This document shows positions 51,256-59,920 of a DNA stretch of 64,000 nucleotides, piece by piece. How positions within the stretch are numbered: position 1 is the stretch's first letter; every line of letters starts with the position of its first letter. Below the pieces are notes generated by a model, which did not search any database, had not been told where the DNA came from, and saw only the letters and a program-made list of their open reading frames with translations. A program made the translations under genes and the position numbers. The DNA lies in assembly GCF_002812705.1 (NCBI RefSeq), contig NZ_CP025030.1, positions 124,001-188,000 of the forward strand, written 5' to 3'. Origin of the DNA: Achromobacter spanius. Its GTDB lineage: Bacteria; Pseudomonadota; Gammaproteobacteria; Burkholderiales; Burkholderiaceae_B.

Positions 51256-54168
51256 TCATGCCGCCTTGAACTTCAGGAGGCGCAGCCCATTGACGACAAC
51301 CAAAAGACTTGCCCCCATGTCAGCGAACACAGCCATCCACATGGTGGCATGCCCTGTGAACGTCAACGCAAGGAACACCGCCTTGATGCCAAGGGCCAGA
51401 ACGATGTTCTGCGTGAGGATCGCCGCAGTGCTACGCGACAGCCGGATGAAGGCGGGGATCTTGCGCAGGTCGTCGTCCATCAGGGCGACGTCGGCTGTTT
51501 CGATCGCGGTGTCGGTGCCGGCCGCGCCCATGGCGAAGCCGATGTCGGCACGGGCGAGCGCGGGCGAATCGTTGATGCCGTCGCCCACCATGCCCACCTG
51601 GCCCTCGCCGCCGACCAGGCTTTCGATGGTCTTGAGCTTGTCTTCGGGCAGTTGGTCACCACGGGCTTCAGAGATTCCGACCTGGGCAGCGATGGCCGCG
51701 GCCGTGTGCTGGTTGTCCCCCGTCAGCATCAGCGTGCGCACACCCAGCGCCTGCAGGTCGGCCACCGCCTCACGGCTGGTTTCCTTCACGGTGTCGGCCA
51801 CTGCAAAAATGCCGAGCACGGTCGCATCGTCCATCAGCAGGATCGCTGTCTTGCCTTGGCGCTCCAGGGTCTCCAGCCGAGCCTGGAGCGTCGCTTCGCT
51901 CAGGCCCAGCTCCTGGGCGAGCCTGTGGTTGCCCATGTGCAACATGCGCCCGGCGACGCGGCCGCGCACGCCGCGGCCAGGCAGCGCCGCGAAGTCGTCG
52001 ACCTCGTGCAGCGCGATGCCGTCACGGTTCGCCTTGCGGGCGATGGCCTGAGACACAGGATGGTCCGAGCGTGCCGCGAGGCTTGCGGCCCAGGCGGCAA
52101 CTTCCTGCGCCTCGCCGATCAGCGGCACGAAGTCGGTCTGCTCGGGCTTGCCATGTGTGAGTGTGCCGGTCTTGTCCAGGGCCAACGCCTTGAGCTTGCG
52201 CCCGCCCTCCAGGTAGACGCCACCCTTGATCAGGATGCCGCGTCGGGCGGCAGCGGCCAAGCCGCTGACGATGGTGACCGGCGTGGAGATGACCAGAGCG
52301 CAGGGGCAGGCGATCACCAGCAGTACCAGGGCCTTGTAGACCCAGTCAAACCATGCGCCGCCGAAGGCGAGCGGCGGCACGACGGCAACCAGCACGGACA
52401 CCGCGAACACCGCCGGCGTGTAGACGCGGGCGAACTGGTCGACGAAGCGCTGCGTGGGCGCACGGCTGCCCTGCGCGGACTCCACGGCATGGATGATGCG
52501 CGCGAGCGTCGAGTCGCTGGCGCCTGCGGTCACCTTGTATTCGAAAGAGCCGGTCTCATTGATGGTTCCGGCGAAGACCTGGTCACCTTCGGCCTTCTCG
52601 ACGGGCAGGCTCTCGCCGGTGATGGGCGCCTGGTTGATGGCCGATCGACCCGAGGTGATCAGGCCGTCCAGTGCGATGCGCTCGCCAGGACGCACGCGGA
52701 CCACCGCGCCCTTTGCGACCTCCTTGGCCGGCAGCTCTGTCCATGAGCCATCGGCCTGCCGCACGGTCGCGGTCTCGGGCGCCAAGTCCATCAGCCCCCG
52801 AATGGCGTTGCGGGCGCGGTCCAGCGACTTCGCCTCGATCACTTCCGCCAACGCGAACAGGAACATGACCATGGCGGCCTCCGGCCAGTGGCCGATCGCC
52901 ATGCCGCCGGTGACCGCGATGGCCATCAGGGCGTTCATGTTCAGGTTGAGGTTCTTCAGCGCGATCCAGCCCTTCTTGTAGGTGCTGAGGCCGCCGGTGA
53001 AGATCGAAACCAGTGCCAGCACGATCACGGCCCAATGATTGCCGTCGTTGACCCAGTACACGCCTTCGGCGGCCACCGCCGCAACGCCCGAAACCGCCAT
53101 CGGCCACCAATTGGTCTTGTGCGCGGCCACCGGGGCATCGCGCGGCTCATCAGTCCTCTGGACCTCGGCTTCCATGCCCAGCGATTCGATGGCTTCGACT
53201 GCCGGCTTGATCGCGTCGGGTGTGTGCCGAACCGTGAGCGTGCGCTGCATCAGGTTGAAATCCATTCCCTGCACGCCCGGCATGCCTTGCAGCTTGCCGC
53301 GGATCAGACTTTCCTCGGTCGGACAGTCCATCTTCGCGATGCGAAGTACCGTGGTGGCTGTCTGCATGTCCTGCCGCGCAGCCTGCATTCCAATGGAAGC
53401 AAGCGCCTTCTCGATCGGCGCTGAGGTCGCCAGCGTGTGCTGGACTCCCAGCACACGCTGCATCAGATTGAAGTCGAGCGCGGTCACACCCGGCAGCTTG
53501 CCCAGCCGGTCGCGGATCAGCGCTTCTTCCGTCGGGCAATCCATGTTCTCGATCCGGTACGTCACCCGCTCGCCGATCGGCGGCGCGGAAACGGCAGCGG
53601 TTGGTTGCTGCTGCAGGGCCGAGGATGGGATCACAGCCGCGGCTTCGATCGGCCCCGTGTGGCCGAAGGTCTGCTCCTTGGCGCGCATGCCGATCGAGGC
53701 CAGGACCTGCTCCATCTGCGCGCGTGCCTGAGCGAGGTGTTTCACCGACAGGGTGCGCTCAGCGAGGTCGAAGTCGAGGTCCTGAATTCCCTCGACTGCC
53801 CCGAGGTGCGAGCGGATGAGTTTCTCCTCGCTCGGGCAGTCCATGTTCTCGATGCGGTAGGTGGTCGACACGGCGGCGTCTCGGACAGCCTGAGCCTTCA
53901 TGCCCACCGAATTCAGCGCTTGCTCCAAGGCATCGGCCGAGACTTCGCGGTGCGAAATGGTCAACAAACGCTGCGGAAGATCGAACAGGAGCCGCTCGAC
54001 ACCGGGCATGCCCTCCAGCGTTCGCCGCACCAGTGCTTCCTCATTGCGGCAATCCATGTTGCTCACGTGGAAAACGGTGGTTTCAGTGCTGGCCTGCTCA
54101 CTGGCGCACGCCGTCTGTTGGCCATTGCCGCCGGAGCAGGCGCATGGGCTGGAAGGTTCTTTGTTCAT
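51256..54168 (-). CDS. cadA: Cd/Pb/Zn-exporting P1B-type ATPase with four metal-binding repeats
   Basis: This 970-residue efflux ATPase has an N-terminal Cys cluster and four HMA-like repeats. Each is marked by (N/K)MDCxxEE instead of the usual GMTCxxC, with one Cys per repeat. The core has the CPC membrane motif (VIACPCALVIS), phosphorylation site DKTGTLTHG, SDHPVSQAI and hinge GDGINDSPAL. The start at 54168 is used because upstream Mets fall within the -10 region. The promoter is the CadR dyad at 54209-54239. Four such repeats is unusually many. Confidence 0.93.
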   Translation of the reverse strand: MNKEPSSPCACSGGNGQQTACASEQASTETTVFHVSNMDCRNEEALVRRTLEGMPGVERLLFDLPQRLLTISHREVSADALEQALNSVGMKAQAVRDAAVSTTYRIENMDCPSEEKLIRSHLGAVEGIQDLDFDLAERTLSVKHLAQARAQMEQVLASIGMRAKEQTFGHTGPIEAAAVIPSSALQQQPTAAVSAPPIGERVTYRIENMDCPTEEALIRDRLGKLPGVTALDFNLMQRVLGVQHTLATSAPIEKALASIGMQAARQDMQTATTVLRIAKMDCPTEESLIRGKLQGMPGVQGMDFNLMQRTLTVRHTPDAIKPAVEAIESLGMEAEVQRTDEPRDAPVAAHKTNWWPMAVSGVAAVAAEGVYWVNDGNHWAVIVLALVSIFTGGLSTYKKGWIALKNLNLNMNALMAIAVTGGMAIGHWPEAAMVMFLFALAEVIEAKSLDRARNAIRGLMDLAPETATVRQADGSWTELPAKEVAKGAVVRVRPGERIALDGLITSGRSAINQAPITGESLPVEKAEGDQVFAGTINETGSFEYKVTAGASDSTLARIIHAVESAQGSRAPTQRFVDQFARVYTPAVFAVSVLVAVVPPLAFGGAWFDWVYKALVLLVIACPCALVISTPVTIVSGLAAAARRGILIKGGVYLEGGRKLKALALDKTGTLTHGKPEQTDFVPLIGEAQEVAAWAASLAARSDHPVSQAIARKANRDGIALHEVDDFAALPGRGVRGRVAGRMLHMGNHRLAQELGLSEATLQARLETLERQGKTAILLMDDATVLGIFAVADTVKETSREAVADLQALGVRTLMLTGDNQHTAAAIAAQVGISEARGDQLPEDKLKTIESLVGGEGQVGMVGDGINDSPALARADIGFAMGAAGTDTAIETADVALMDDDLRKIPAFIRLSRSTAAILTQNIVLALGIKAVFLALTFTGHATMWMAVFADMGASLLVVVNGLRLLKFKAA

Positions 54169-54208
54169 AGATCGCTCTTCATTGACAAGGTTTTCCCCGG
54201 ATGCCATC

Positions 54209-54239
54209 ATTAGAAAACCTCTAGTAGATATAGAGTCAA
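54209..54239 (-). promoter_or_regulatory. cadA promoter-operator for CadR
   Basis: On the minus strand TTGACT (54234-54239), a 19-bp spacer and TCTAAT (54209-54214) form a MerR-type promoter. The spacer holds the dyad CTCTA-N7-TAGAG (54219-54235). The divergent cadR start is 21 bp away. Confidence 0.88.
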
Positions 54240-54259
54240 GTTTTTTATAGGAAGCAACC

Positions 54260-54658
54260 ATGATGCGGATCGGTGAACTGGGCAAGAAGGCAGATTGCTT
54301 GGTGCAGACCGTGCGCTTTTACGAGTCAGAAGGCTTGCTGCCCGAGCCTGCACGTAGCGAGGGCAACTTCAGGCTCTATGACGAAGTCCATTTGCAGCGC
54401 TTGCTGTTCATCCGCCGCTGCCGGGCGAAGGACATGACGCTGGATGAGATCCGTCAACTGCTGAACTTACGGGATCGGCCAGAGTTGGGCTGCGGCGAGG
54501 TGAACGCGCTGGTCGACGCTCATATCGCGCAAGTGCGGACCAAGATGAAGGAATTGCGCGCCTTGGAGCGCGAGTTAATGGATCTGCGACGCTCCTGCGA
54601 TAGCGCCCGAACCTCGCGCGAGTGCGGCATTCTCAACAGCTTGGCCGAGCCCGCCTGA
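54260..54658 (+). CDS. cadR: MerR-family Cd/Pb-responsive regulator
   Basis: This 132-residue regulator has the MerR HTH (MRIGELGKKADCLVQTVRFYE) and cysteines at ELGCGEVN, RRSCDS and SRECG (about 78, 113 and 122), the CadR/PbrR ligand pattern. It is divergent from cadA and shares its operator. ATG at 54263 is an equally good start. Cd versus Pb preference cannot be told. Confidence 0.92.
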   Translation: MMRIGELGKKADCLVQTVRFYESEGLLPEPARSEGNFRLYDEVHLQRLLFIRRCRAKDMTLDEIRQLLNLRDRPELGCGEVNALVDAHIAQVRTKMKELRALERELMDLRRSCDSARTSRECGILNSLAEPA

Positions 54659-55112
54659 AGCTCGAGCGTGTCATCGGTGCTGGAAGTGATCGGGTCCAGT
54701 TCTGAGAGCCACGTGCCGCGCTCCATCATGCGAAAGCGCGCGATTCTGACGTTTTGAGACGGCGTGCGACCGAGGGCGTGGCCCACAGGAGCCAGCGCGA
54801 GCCGGACGACCTGCGCGCCGCAATCTCCGCCACCTTACGGGTTCTCCAGGCCAGACCGAGCATCGCGGCGTGGCTGCGCAGGTGCAGGTGCAGGCCAAGG
54901 TAGCAGTGCGCCACGACGCGGCCCGACTCATGGGCACGCCACGCAACTCGCGATCGCTTCGCAAGAAGCCGCAAGGCCCGACTCGCGCAAGAATGCGACG
55001 TGGGCAAGATCGTATAGCCAGCAGCGCAAGCGTTTGCCGCTGCTGGCCGGCTCCGGAAGGGATAGACAAGCTGCGGGCCGTAGTCCATTGGAAAGTCCAT
55101 CTTTCTTGAGTG
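54659..55112. other. Stretch without a recognisable gene
   Basis: A minus-strand frame (54726-55100, 124 codons) is open but has the Arg/Ala/Ser-rich composition of a non-coding frame and no good ribosome-binding site. It may be debris of the gene whose other end is the broken sterol-desaturase at 55113-55576. Nothing else was seen. Confidence 0.4.
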
Positions 55113-55576
55113 TCACTCTTTGGCGCCCAGCGTGTGCTTTTGCGACCGGAAAGCGCTGAACAAGTGGCCCCCGGGCATCCAGAAATCGCCGTAGTTGACT
55201 TGGGCGTCTTCGTGCTCACGCTTGTGATGCCAGCGATGGGCTTCAGCCACCCCGATCAACAATCCCAACGGCCCGACCCGGTATCCCAGATTGGAGTGCT
55301 GGAAGGCCAGATGCACGACCAAGAAGCCGAGCCATGCGCCGACGGCCAACCACAGCTTGGAACGCCGCTACTGGCTCAACGGGGAGTGGAAAGGCCGCCC
55401 GCCCTCTAGCAAGGCGGCACAAGCGAGCGCGACGATCACTGTGAGTAGCTCCGTCGGAAAAGACGGCCGGCCGGTCGCGAGCTCGCCGAAGAGCACAACC
55501 GCAGTGGCGCCACGGATCAGTGGATAGCAGCCATACCGGATGACAGTCGCAATGAAGGGGGCGCATTGGTGCTCAT
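55113..55576 (-). pseudogene. Sterol-desaturase/fatty-acid hydroxylase family gene, broken
   Basis: An ATG at 55576 (MSTNAPPS) meets a frameshift in a run of five C. The frame then reads FIATVIRYGCYPLIRGATAV to PLSQ and hits TAG. Beyond it, RSKLWLAVGAWLGFLVVHLA and the family signature AEAHRWHHKREHEDAQVNYG continue. The central histidine boxes expected between these parts are missing, so a deletion also occurred. A MerR-type promoter copy lies directly upstream, suggesting it was once metal-regulated. Confidence 0.7.
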
Positions 55577-55602
55577 CTGTTCTGTCCTAAAGCTCTGACT
55601 GG

Positions 55603-55634
55603 ATTGGAAAACCTTCTAGCTACGGTAGAGTCAA
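55603..55634 (-). promoter_or_regulatory. Second MerR-type (CadR-like) promoter
   Basis: On the minus strand TTGACTCTACCGTAGCTAG continues to AAGGTTTTCCAAT. It matches the cadA operator in its TTGACTCTA start, CTAGA-type right arm, GGTTTTC and a TCCAAT-like -10 at 19-20 bp. It points at the broken desaturase gene. It may let CadR control this region too. Confidence 0.65.
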
Positions 55635-55733
55635 GGGCGTCCGGGAAGACCCTGTGGCAAGTTCGTTGCATCTGCGCCTTGACTCTCCAGCCGCTACAGG
55701 CTTCAGCATCCATCGATTTGGAAGGAACAATGC

Positions 55734-56369
55734 ATGGCTGAAAACCACAGAAATCACGAAAACGACGAGTTGGGCCGCCTAGATGCGAGCGATGCGAAGG
55801 ACCGAAAGATTCTTCTGACTGTGTTGCTGATCAACCTGACGCAGTCCGCCGCCGGCATTGCCCTTGGCATCTGGGCTGGCTCTACGGCGCTGATGGGCGC
55901 CGGGTTGGACAACCTCGCCGATGCGTCGGTCTATGCGGTTAGCCTGTATGCCGTCGGTCGTGCGGCAACGGTCAAGGTGGGCGCGGCCCGCTTGTCGGGT
56001 TTCTTGCTAATCGGCCTGGCCGCGCTGCTGCTGTTGGAAGTCCTACGCCGCTTCGCTGGAGGGGAAGAGCCTGTCGGCCCAGCCATGATGGCCATGGCCG
56101 CGCTGAACGCGGCTTTGAACCTAGTGTGCCTCAGACTACTGCGCCGCCATCGCGGGGAAGATGTGAACTTCAAGGCGTCAGCGATCTTTACCAGCAACGA
56201 CTCCATCGTCAATGGTGCGATTGTGCTGTCCGGGGTGCTGGTGATGGGGTTCGGGTCGAACATCCCGGATCTGGTGCTGGGCGTCATCGTGGCCGCAATC
56301 GCAGCGAATGGGGGGCGGGAAATCCTGCGCGAAGCATCGGAAACAGCTCGCCGTAAGGCGGGCACATAA
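55734..56369 (+). CDS. Compact CDF-type cation efflux protein
   Basis: This 211-residue protein is a cation-diffusion-facilitator homologue with five or six membrane segments. It lacks the usual C-terminal cytoplasmic domain. Metal-site segments are GLDNLADASVYAVS (second membrane segment, Asp in place of the usual His) and FTSNDSIVNGAIVL (fifth). Such short CDF proteins accompany cadA/cadR in mobile islands. A ribosome-binding AAGGA precedes the ATG. Confidence 0.85.
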   Translation: MAENHRNHENDELGRLDASDAKDRKILLTVLLINLTQSAAGIALGIWAGSTALMGAGLDNLADASVYAVSLYAVGRAATVKVGAARLSGFLLIGLAALLLLEVLRRFAGGEEPVGPAMMAMAALNAALNLVCLRLLRRHRGEDVNFKASAIFTSNDSIVNGAIVLSGVLVMGFGSNIPDLVLGVIVAAIAANGGREILREASETARRKAGT

Positions 56370-56616
56370 GGCATGTTTTCGCCCAGTTCATCCCGAGGTT
56401 TACCTCTGCAAAAGAGGTAGTCCAGCCTTTGGGCTACGGCCTCGGCTGCAGCCGAGCGTACCATTGGCGATGGCCGCGCGATAGGCGGGCATGCCGTTCT
56501 CGACCTCCGTCTGCCGTACAGCAGCGGTGCGCAAGGTTGAGGGTGCATGTCGTCTCTCCTGTTCGTGTGGCCCAGGCCAATGGCCGGGCCGGGACGTTGA
56601 TGGGCAGGAGAATGGC

Positions 56617-56640
56617 GCCGAAGGCCCAACGGCCTTCGGC
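56617..56640. repeat. Ten-pair perfect hairpin
   Basis: GCCGAAGGCC and GGCCTTCGGC enclose CAAC. There is no T-run on either side, so it is not a standard terminator. On the minus strand it lies about 70 bp before a ribosome-binding-like CAGGAGAG. Confidence 0.7.
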
Positions 56641-56827
56641 TCGGGAGAAAAGAGGAACCACCCGTGGGCTGATTGGCAGGCCCGGTCGTCGCTAGAACCG
56701 TCTGCTCATCAAGCAATCACACCCGGCCCATGTCGTGGCTGGGGCCGGCATCGTCTGGCGCACATCCGCGCACAAAGGGAGCCCGTTTTTGCACCGGCGG
56801 GCACCGGCACCGATTACCGCTGACCAC

Positions 56828-56879
56828 GAAGGGTCTCCCGGTGGCTCGTGCAGCCTGGCAAGCCACCGGGAGACCCTTC
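56828..56879. repeat. 19-pair perfect inverted repeat with 14-base loop
   Basis: GAAGGGTCTCCCGGTGGCT (56828-56846) is perfectly complementary to 56861-56879. The 14-base loop CGTGCAGCCTGGCA resembles the loop of the hairpin at 59361-59402 (shared GCA...GGCA at the same places). No T-run follows. It could be a transfer or replication origin structure or an RNA hairpin. Confidence 0.8.
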
Positions 56880-57092
56880 GCAGAGGGCGGAAGAAACGCA
56901 GATCAACAGAACGCGCGTGGTGCGGCTCGCAGAGAAGCTACCTTCAGGTCCCGCGGCCGGGGACGGCTGGGCGGGACGCGCACACGGATCAAGAAGGCGT
57001 TGCGCGCTGGGCGTCCCGCAGGGCATGCGGCGGAGTGCGGGACAGGGGCCACGCCGCCGAAGGCGGGCACGGCTCACGGGGAACGGGGGCGG

Positions 57093-59123
57093 TCAGGAGC
57101 CTTTGCGGCCGCTACGGCGCGGGCGCGAGGCGCCGCGCTTGGAGCTGCCGGATTCGACTGGCAGCGTGCCTTTGCAGTCCGGGTAGCGGCTGCACGACCA
57201 GAACGGGCCGCTCTTGCCGCTGCGCTGGCGCGTGGGTGCGCCGCACTGCGGGCATGCCGGCCCTTGGGGAACCTTGATGGACAGGGAGGCGCTGCCGTAC
57301 TGCGCAATCAACTGCGAAATCCACGCGGCCTGCTTGCCGATGAACACGTCCAGGGTGAGCTGTCCGGCCTCGATCATGTCGAGCGCCTGTTCCCAGACGG
57401 CGGTGGTGCCAGGGTCGGCAATCGCCGCAGGCACGGCATCGATCAAAGTGAAAGCCGCATCCGAGGCGCGGATGGCGCGCCCCTTCTTCACGAGGTAGCC
57501 GCGAGCGATCAGGCCGCCGATGATGTTGGCCCGCGTCGCTTCGGTGCCGATGCCAACCGTATCCTTGAGCTTCTGCTTCAGGCGGGGATCGGACACCAGC
57601 TTGGCGACGCCTTTCATGGACTTGACCAACTCGCCTTGCGTGTACGGTTTGGGCGGCAGCGTCTTGAGTGCCTTGAGATCGACGTCGGCCACCTGGCATG
57701 CCAGGCCCTCATACAGTTTCGGCAGCGCGGGCAGCACCTGGGCGCGGACCGCAGTATCGCCCTCGCCATCACCGTCTTCGGCCTGCGGCTCGGCGAGCAC
57801 CTGGCGCCAACCCGGGATGACAACCTGCTTGCCCGTGGCCGCCAGGTTCTGCCCCCCGCACGAAAACTTGGCCACAGTGCGGTCGAACTCGTGGTGAGGG
57901 AGGAACTGCGCCAAGTAATGCGACCGGATGAGCCTGTACACGGCCAGTTCCTTCTCGCTCATGGCGGAGAGCTTCGCCGGTTCGAGCGTCGGGATGATGC
58001 CGTGGTGCGCCGTGACCTTGCCATCGTTCCAGGCGCGCGAGCGCTGCGAGCGGTCGAGCTGGCCCATGATCGAGCGCAGCGAGGGATCGGTCTTGAGCAG
58101 GCTGTCGAGAACGGTGGGCACTTCGGCAAACATGCTCTCGGGCAGGTAGCCGGAGTCCGAGCGGGGGTACGTCGTGGCCTTGTGCGTCTCGTACAGGGCT
58201 TGGGCAATCTCCAAGGTTTCCTGCACGTCCAGCCCAAGCTGCTTGGAACACACTTCCTGCAAGGTGCCCAGGTCGAACGGCAGCGGCGGGCCTTCGCGGA
58301 CACGCTCAGTCTCCACCGACACGACGTGGGCACTGCCCGCAGCGCGGATCTGCTGCATGGTCTGCTGTGCGACCGGCTGCCGCAGGCAGCGGCCTGCGTC
58401 GTCGGTGCACGCATCGGGTGGAACCCATTGCGCGGCGAAAGTCGAACCGCCTGCGAACAGGGACACGGCGATGGCCCAGTATGGTACGGACACGAAGCGC
58501 GCGATCTCGCGGTCGCGGTCCACAACGAGCTTGAGCGTCGGGGTCTGTACGCGGCCGACCGACAGCACGCCGTCGTAACCCGCCTGTCGCCCCAGCACCG
58601 TGAACAGCCGGCTCAGGTTCATGCCCACGAGCCAATCCGCACGGGAGCGCGCCAGCGCCGAGTGGTACATCGAAAGCGTCTCGGCCGAAGGCCGCAGCTT
58701 GCCCAGTGCCGCCCGAATGGACGCATCGTTGAGCGCCGACAGCCACAGGCGTTCGATGGGGCCGCGGTAGCCGCAAAGCTCCACGATCTCGCGGGCGATC
58801 AATTCGCCCTCGCGGTCGGCATCGGTGGCGATAACCAGGTGAGTCGCCTTCGCCAAGAGCGCCTTGACGACCTTGAATTGCGTGGCGGTCTTCGGTTTGA
58901 CCTCGACCCGCCAGTGCTGGGGAATGATGGGCAACTGCTCAACGGACCATCGTTTGAGCTGCTCGTCGTAGGCCTCGGGCGGCGCCGCCTCCACGAGATG
59001 GCCGATGCACCAGGTGACCGTGACGCCGGAACCGTTGAGGCAGCCTTCACCGCGCTGCGTGGCGCCGAGAATCCGGCCAATGTCTTTGCCCTGGGAGGGC
59101 TTCTCGCACAAGAACAGCCGCAT
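57093..59123 (-). CDS. topB: DNA topoisomerase III (type IA)
   Basis: This 676-residue enzyme decatenates or unwinds DNA and is a fixed member of this ICE class. It has the TOPRIM domain (MRLFLCEKPSQ; ATDADREGELIARE), the active-site Tyr in TTYPRSDSGYL near residue 319, and a C-terminal zinc finger (CPQCGAPTRQR...CSRYPDC). The start at 59123 is the family start; the longer frame to 59558 overlaps ssb. It probably helps processing of the transferred strand or ICE replication. Confidence 0.93.
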   Translation of the reverse strand: MRLFLCEKPSQGKDIGRILGATQRGEGCLNGSGVTVTWCIGHLVEAAPPEAYDEQLKRWSVEQLPIIPQHWRVEVKPKTATQFKVVKALLAKATHLVIATDADREGELIAREIVELCGYRGPIERLWLSALNDASIRAALGKLRPSAETLSMYHSALARSRADWLVGMNLSRLFTVLGRQAGYDGVLSVGRVQTPTLKLVVDRDREIARFVSVPYWAIAVSLFAGGSTFAAQWVPPDACTDDAGRCLRQPVAQQTMQQIRAAGSAHVVSVETERVREGPPLPFDLGTLQEVCSKQLGLDVQETLEIAQALYETHKATTYPRSDSGYLPESMFAEVPTVLDSLLKTDPSLRSIMGQLDRSQRSRAWNDGKVTAHHGIIPTLEPAKLSAMSEKELAVYRLIRSHYLAQFLPHHEFDRTVAKFSCGGQNLAATGKQVVIPGWRQVLAEPQAEDGDGEGDTAVRAQVLPALPKLYEGLACQVADVDLKALKTLPPKPYTQGELVKSMKGVAKLVSDPRLKQKLKDTVGIGTEATRANIIGGLIARGYLVKKGRAIRASDAAFTLIDAVPAAIADPGTTAVWEQALDMIEAGQLTLDVFIGKQAAWISQLIAQYGSASLSIKVPQGPACPQCGAPTRQRSGKSGPFWSCSRYPDCKGTLPVESGSSKRGASRPRRSGRKGS

Positions 59124-59195
59124 ATCCGTCCATCCCGATTCCTGTTGTTCATGGAGTTGCTGGGATCGAGGATGCCGAGCGCAGCCCCTGGCAGC

Positions 59196-59211
59196 AGCAA
59201 ACAAGCCGCAT
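59196..59211 (-). promoter_or_regulatory. Shared TTGTTTG upstream motif (topB)
   Basis: On the minus strand GCGGCTTGTTTGCTGC, about 75 bp before topB, resembles the sites before three transfer operons. Confidence 0.3.
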
Positions 59212-59336
59212 GCGGCAGCGACCGCTTTCACGCCGATGAAATGGCGAGTGCGGGGAAGGTGCGTGGCCGGAAGTGTGCGGGCCGAGAGCCGCGATTTCCG
59301 GGAGCGCGCGTGGAACTCGGTGGACGTTGGTGGAGC

Positions 59337-59351
59337 TATCCCCTGGGGATA
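59337..59351. repeat. Palindrome TATCCCCTGGGGATA
   Basis: A 15-base perfect palindrome sharing the core TCCCCWGGGGA with the three palindromes at 61357-61612. It is a candidate protein-binding site. Confidence 0.5.
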
Positions 59352-59360
59352 ATTCGCAGC

Positions 59361-59402
59361 GCATGGAGGGCGGCGAAGCACTGCGGCAGCCGCCCTCCAT
59401 GC
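59361..59402. repeat. 14-pair inverted repeat downstream of ssb
   Basis: GCATGGAGGGCGGC (59361-59374) and its complement (59389-59402) enclose a 14-base loop GAAGCACTGCGGCA. It lies directly after the ssb stop and could end that transcript or be the first hairpin of the topB leader. Confidence 0.7.
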
Positions 59403-59406
59403 CCGA

Positions 59407-59847
59407 TCACTTCCTGCGCTTGGTCTCTTTCGGCGCCGTCGATTCCTGGGTGGCCTGGGGCTTCGGCTCTGCCTCCTGTGGCTTCGGGCTGAGGGCCACA
59501 GACTCGATGCGGTACGGCAGGATGCCGACACTGCGCGCGTTGACCTGCCAAGTCTCACGCGGCTGATCTTCGTTGTCCGTCCAGGGGTCGCGCTCCATGC
59601 GGCCGACGACCAGCACCCGCATGCCCTTCTGGTAGAGCTGCTGCCAGCGGTCGGCGTCGTGGTGCCAGAGTTCCACCGGCGCCCAGAAGCCGCCGCGGTC
59701 CTCGAACTCGCCGCCCTTGGTGGGGACGGGGTTGTCGAAGTACACGTTCAGCCGGAGCAACCGGCGAGGATCGTCGTTGCCATTGGGGAATTCGCGGTAC
59801 TCGGGAGGCGATCCGATGTTGCCCTCGCCGATGAATTGTGTGCTCAT
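59407..59847 (-). CDS. ssb: ICE single-stranded DNA-binding protein
   Basis: This 146-residue OB-fold protein (FIGEGNIGSPPEYREFPNGN; LRLNVYFDNPVPTKGGEFED; FWAPVELWHHDADRWQQLYQKGMRVLVVGRM) is an ICE-type SSB. The C-terminus is Lys/Arg-rich (PKETKRRK) and lacks the acidic tip of host SSB. It probably coats single-stranded ICE DNA during transfer or replication. It lies 73 bp after the DUF3158 gene. Confidence 0.88.
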   Translation of the reverse strand: MSTQFIGEGNIGSPPEYREFPNGNDDPRRLLRLNVYFDNPVPTKGGEFEDRGGFWAPVELWHHDADRWQQLYQKGMRVLVVGRMERDPWTDNEDQPRETWQVNARSVGILPYRIESVALSPKPQEAEPKPQATQESTAPKETKRRK

Positions 59848-59920
59848 GTTGGAATCTCCGTGGTGGTTGAAATACCCGTGCCTCGTTGGGCTCGGGCGCG
59901 TGCTCGGATGGCAGGCGCAA

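Larger units (their letters stand above)
56370..57092. other. Non-coding stretch with two strong hairpins
   Basis: No gene could be supported in these 723 bp. It holds a ten-pair hairpin GCCGAAGGCC/GGCCTTCGGC (56617-56640), a 19-pair hairpin (56828-56879) and, on the minus strand, a leader-like run ending CAGGAGAGACGAC before an ATG at 56548. The frame after that ATG looks poor. An ICE gene may have been cut off here by the metal island. Confidence 0.5.
59124..59406. other. Structured leader region of topB
   Basis: These 283 bp carry a 15-base palindrome TATCCCCTGGGGATA (59337-59351), a 14-pair hairpin (59361-59402), an ATTGTTTG-like motif (59196-59211) and, on the minus strand, CACGCACCTTCCCCGCA, which also occurs in the STY4534 leader. 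I see no gene. Confidence 0.55.

Noticed and set aside
56673..59492. 939-codon plus-strand open frame
   Set aside because: It is antisense to topoisomerase III and ssb and has the low-complexity look of a GC-rich shadow frame.
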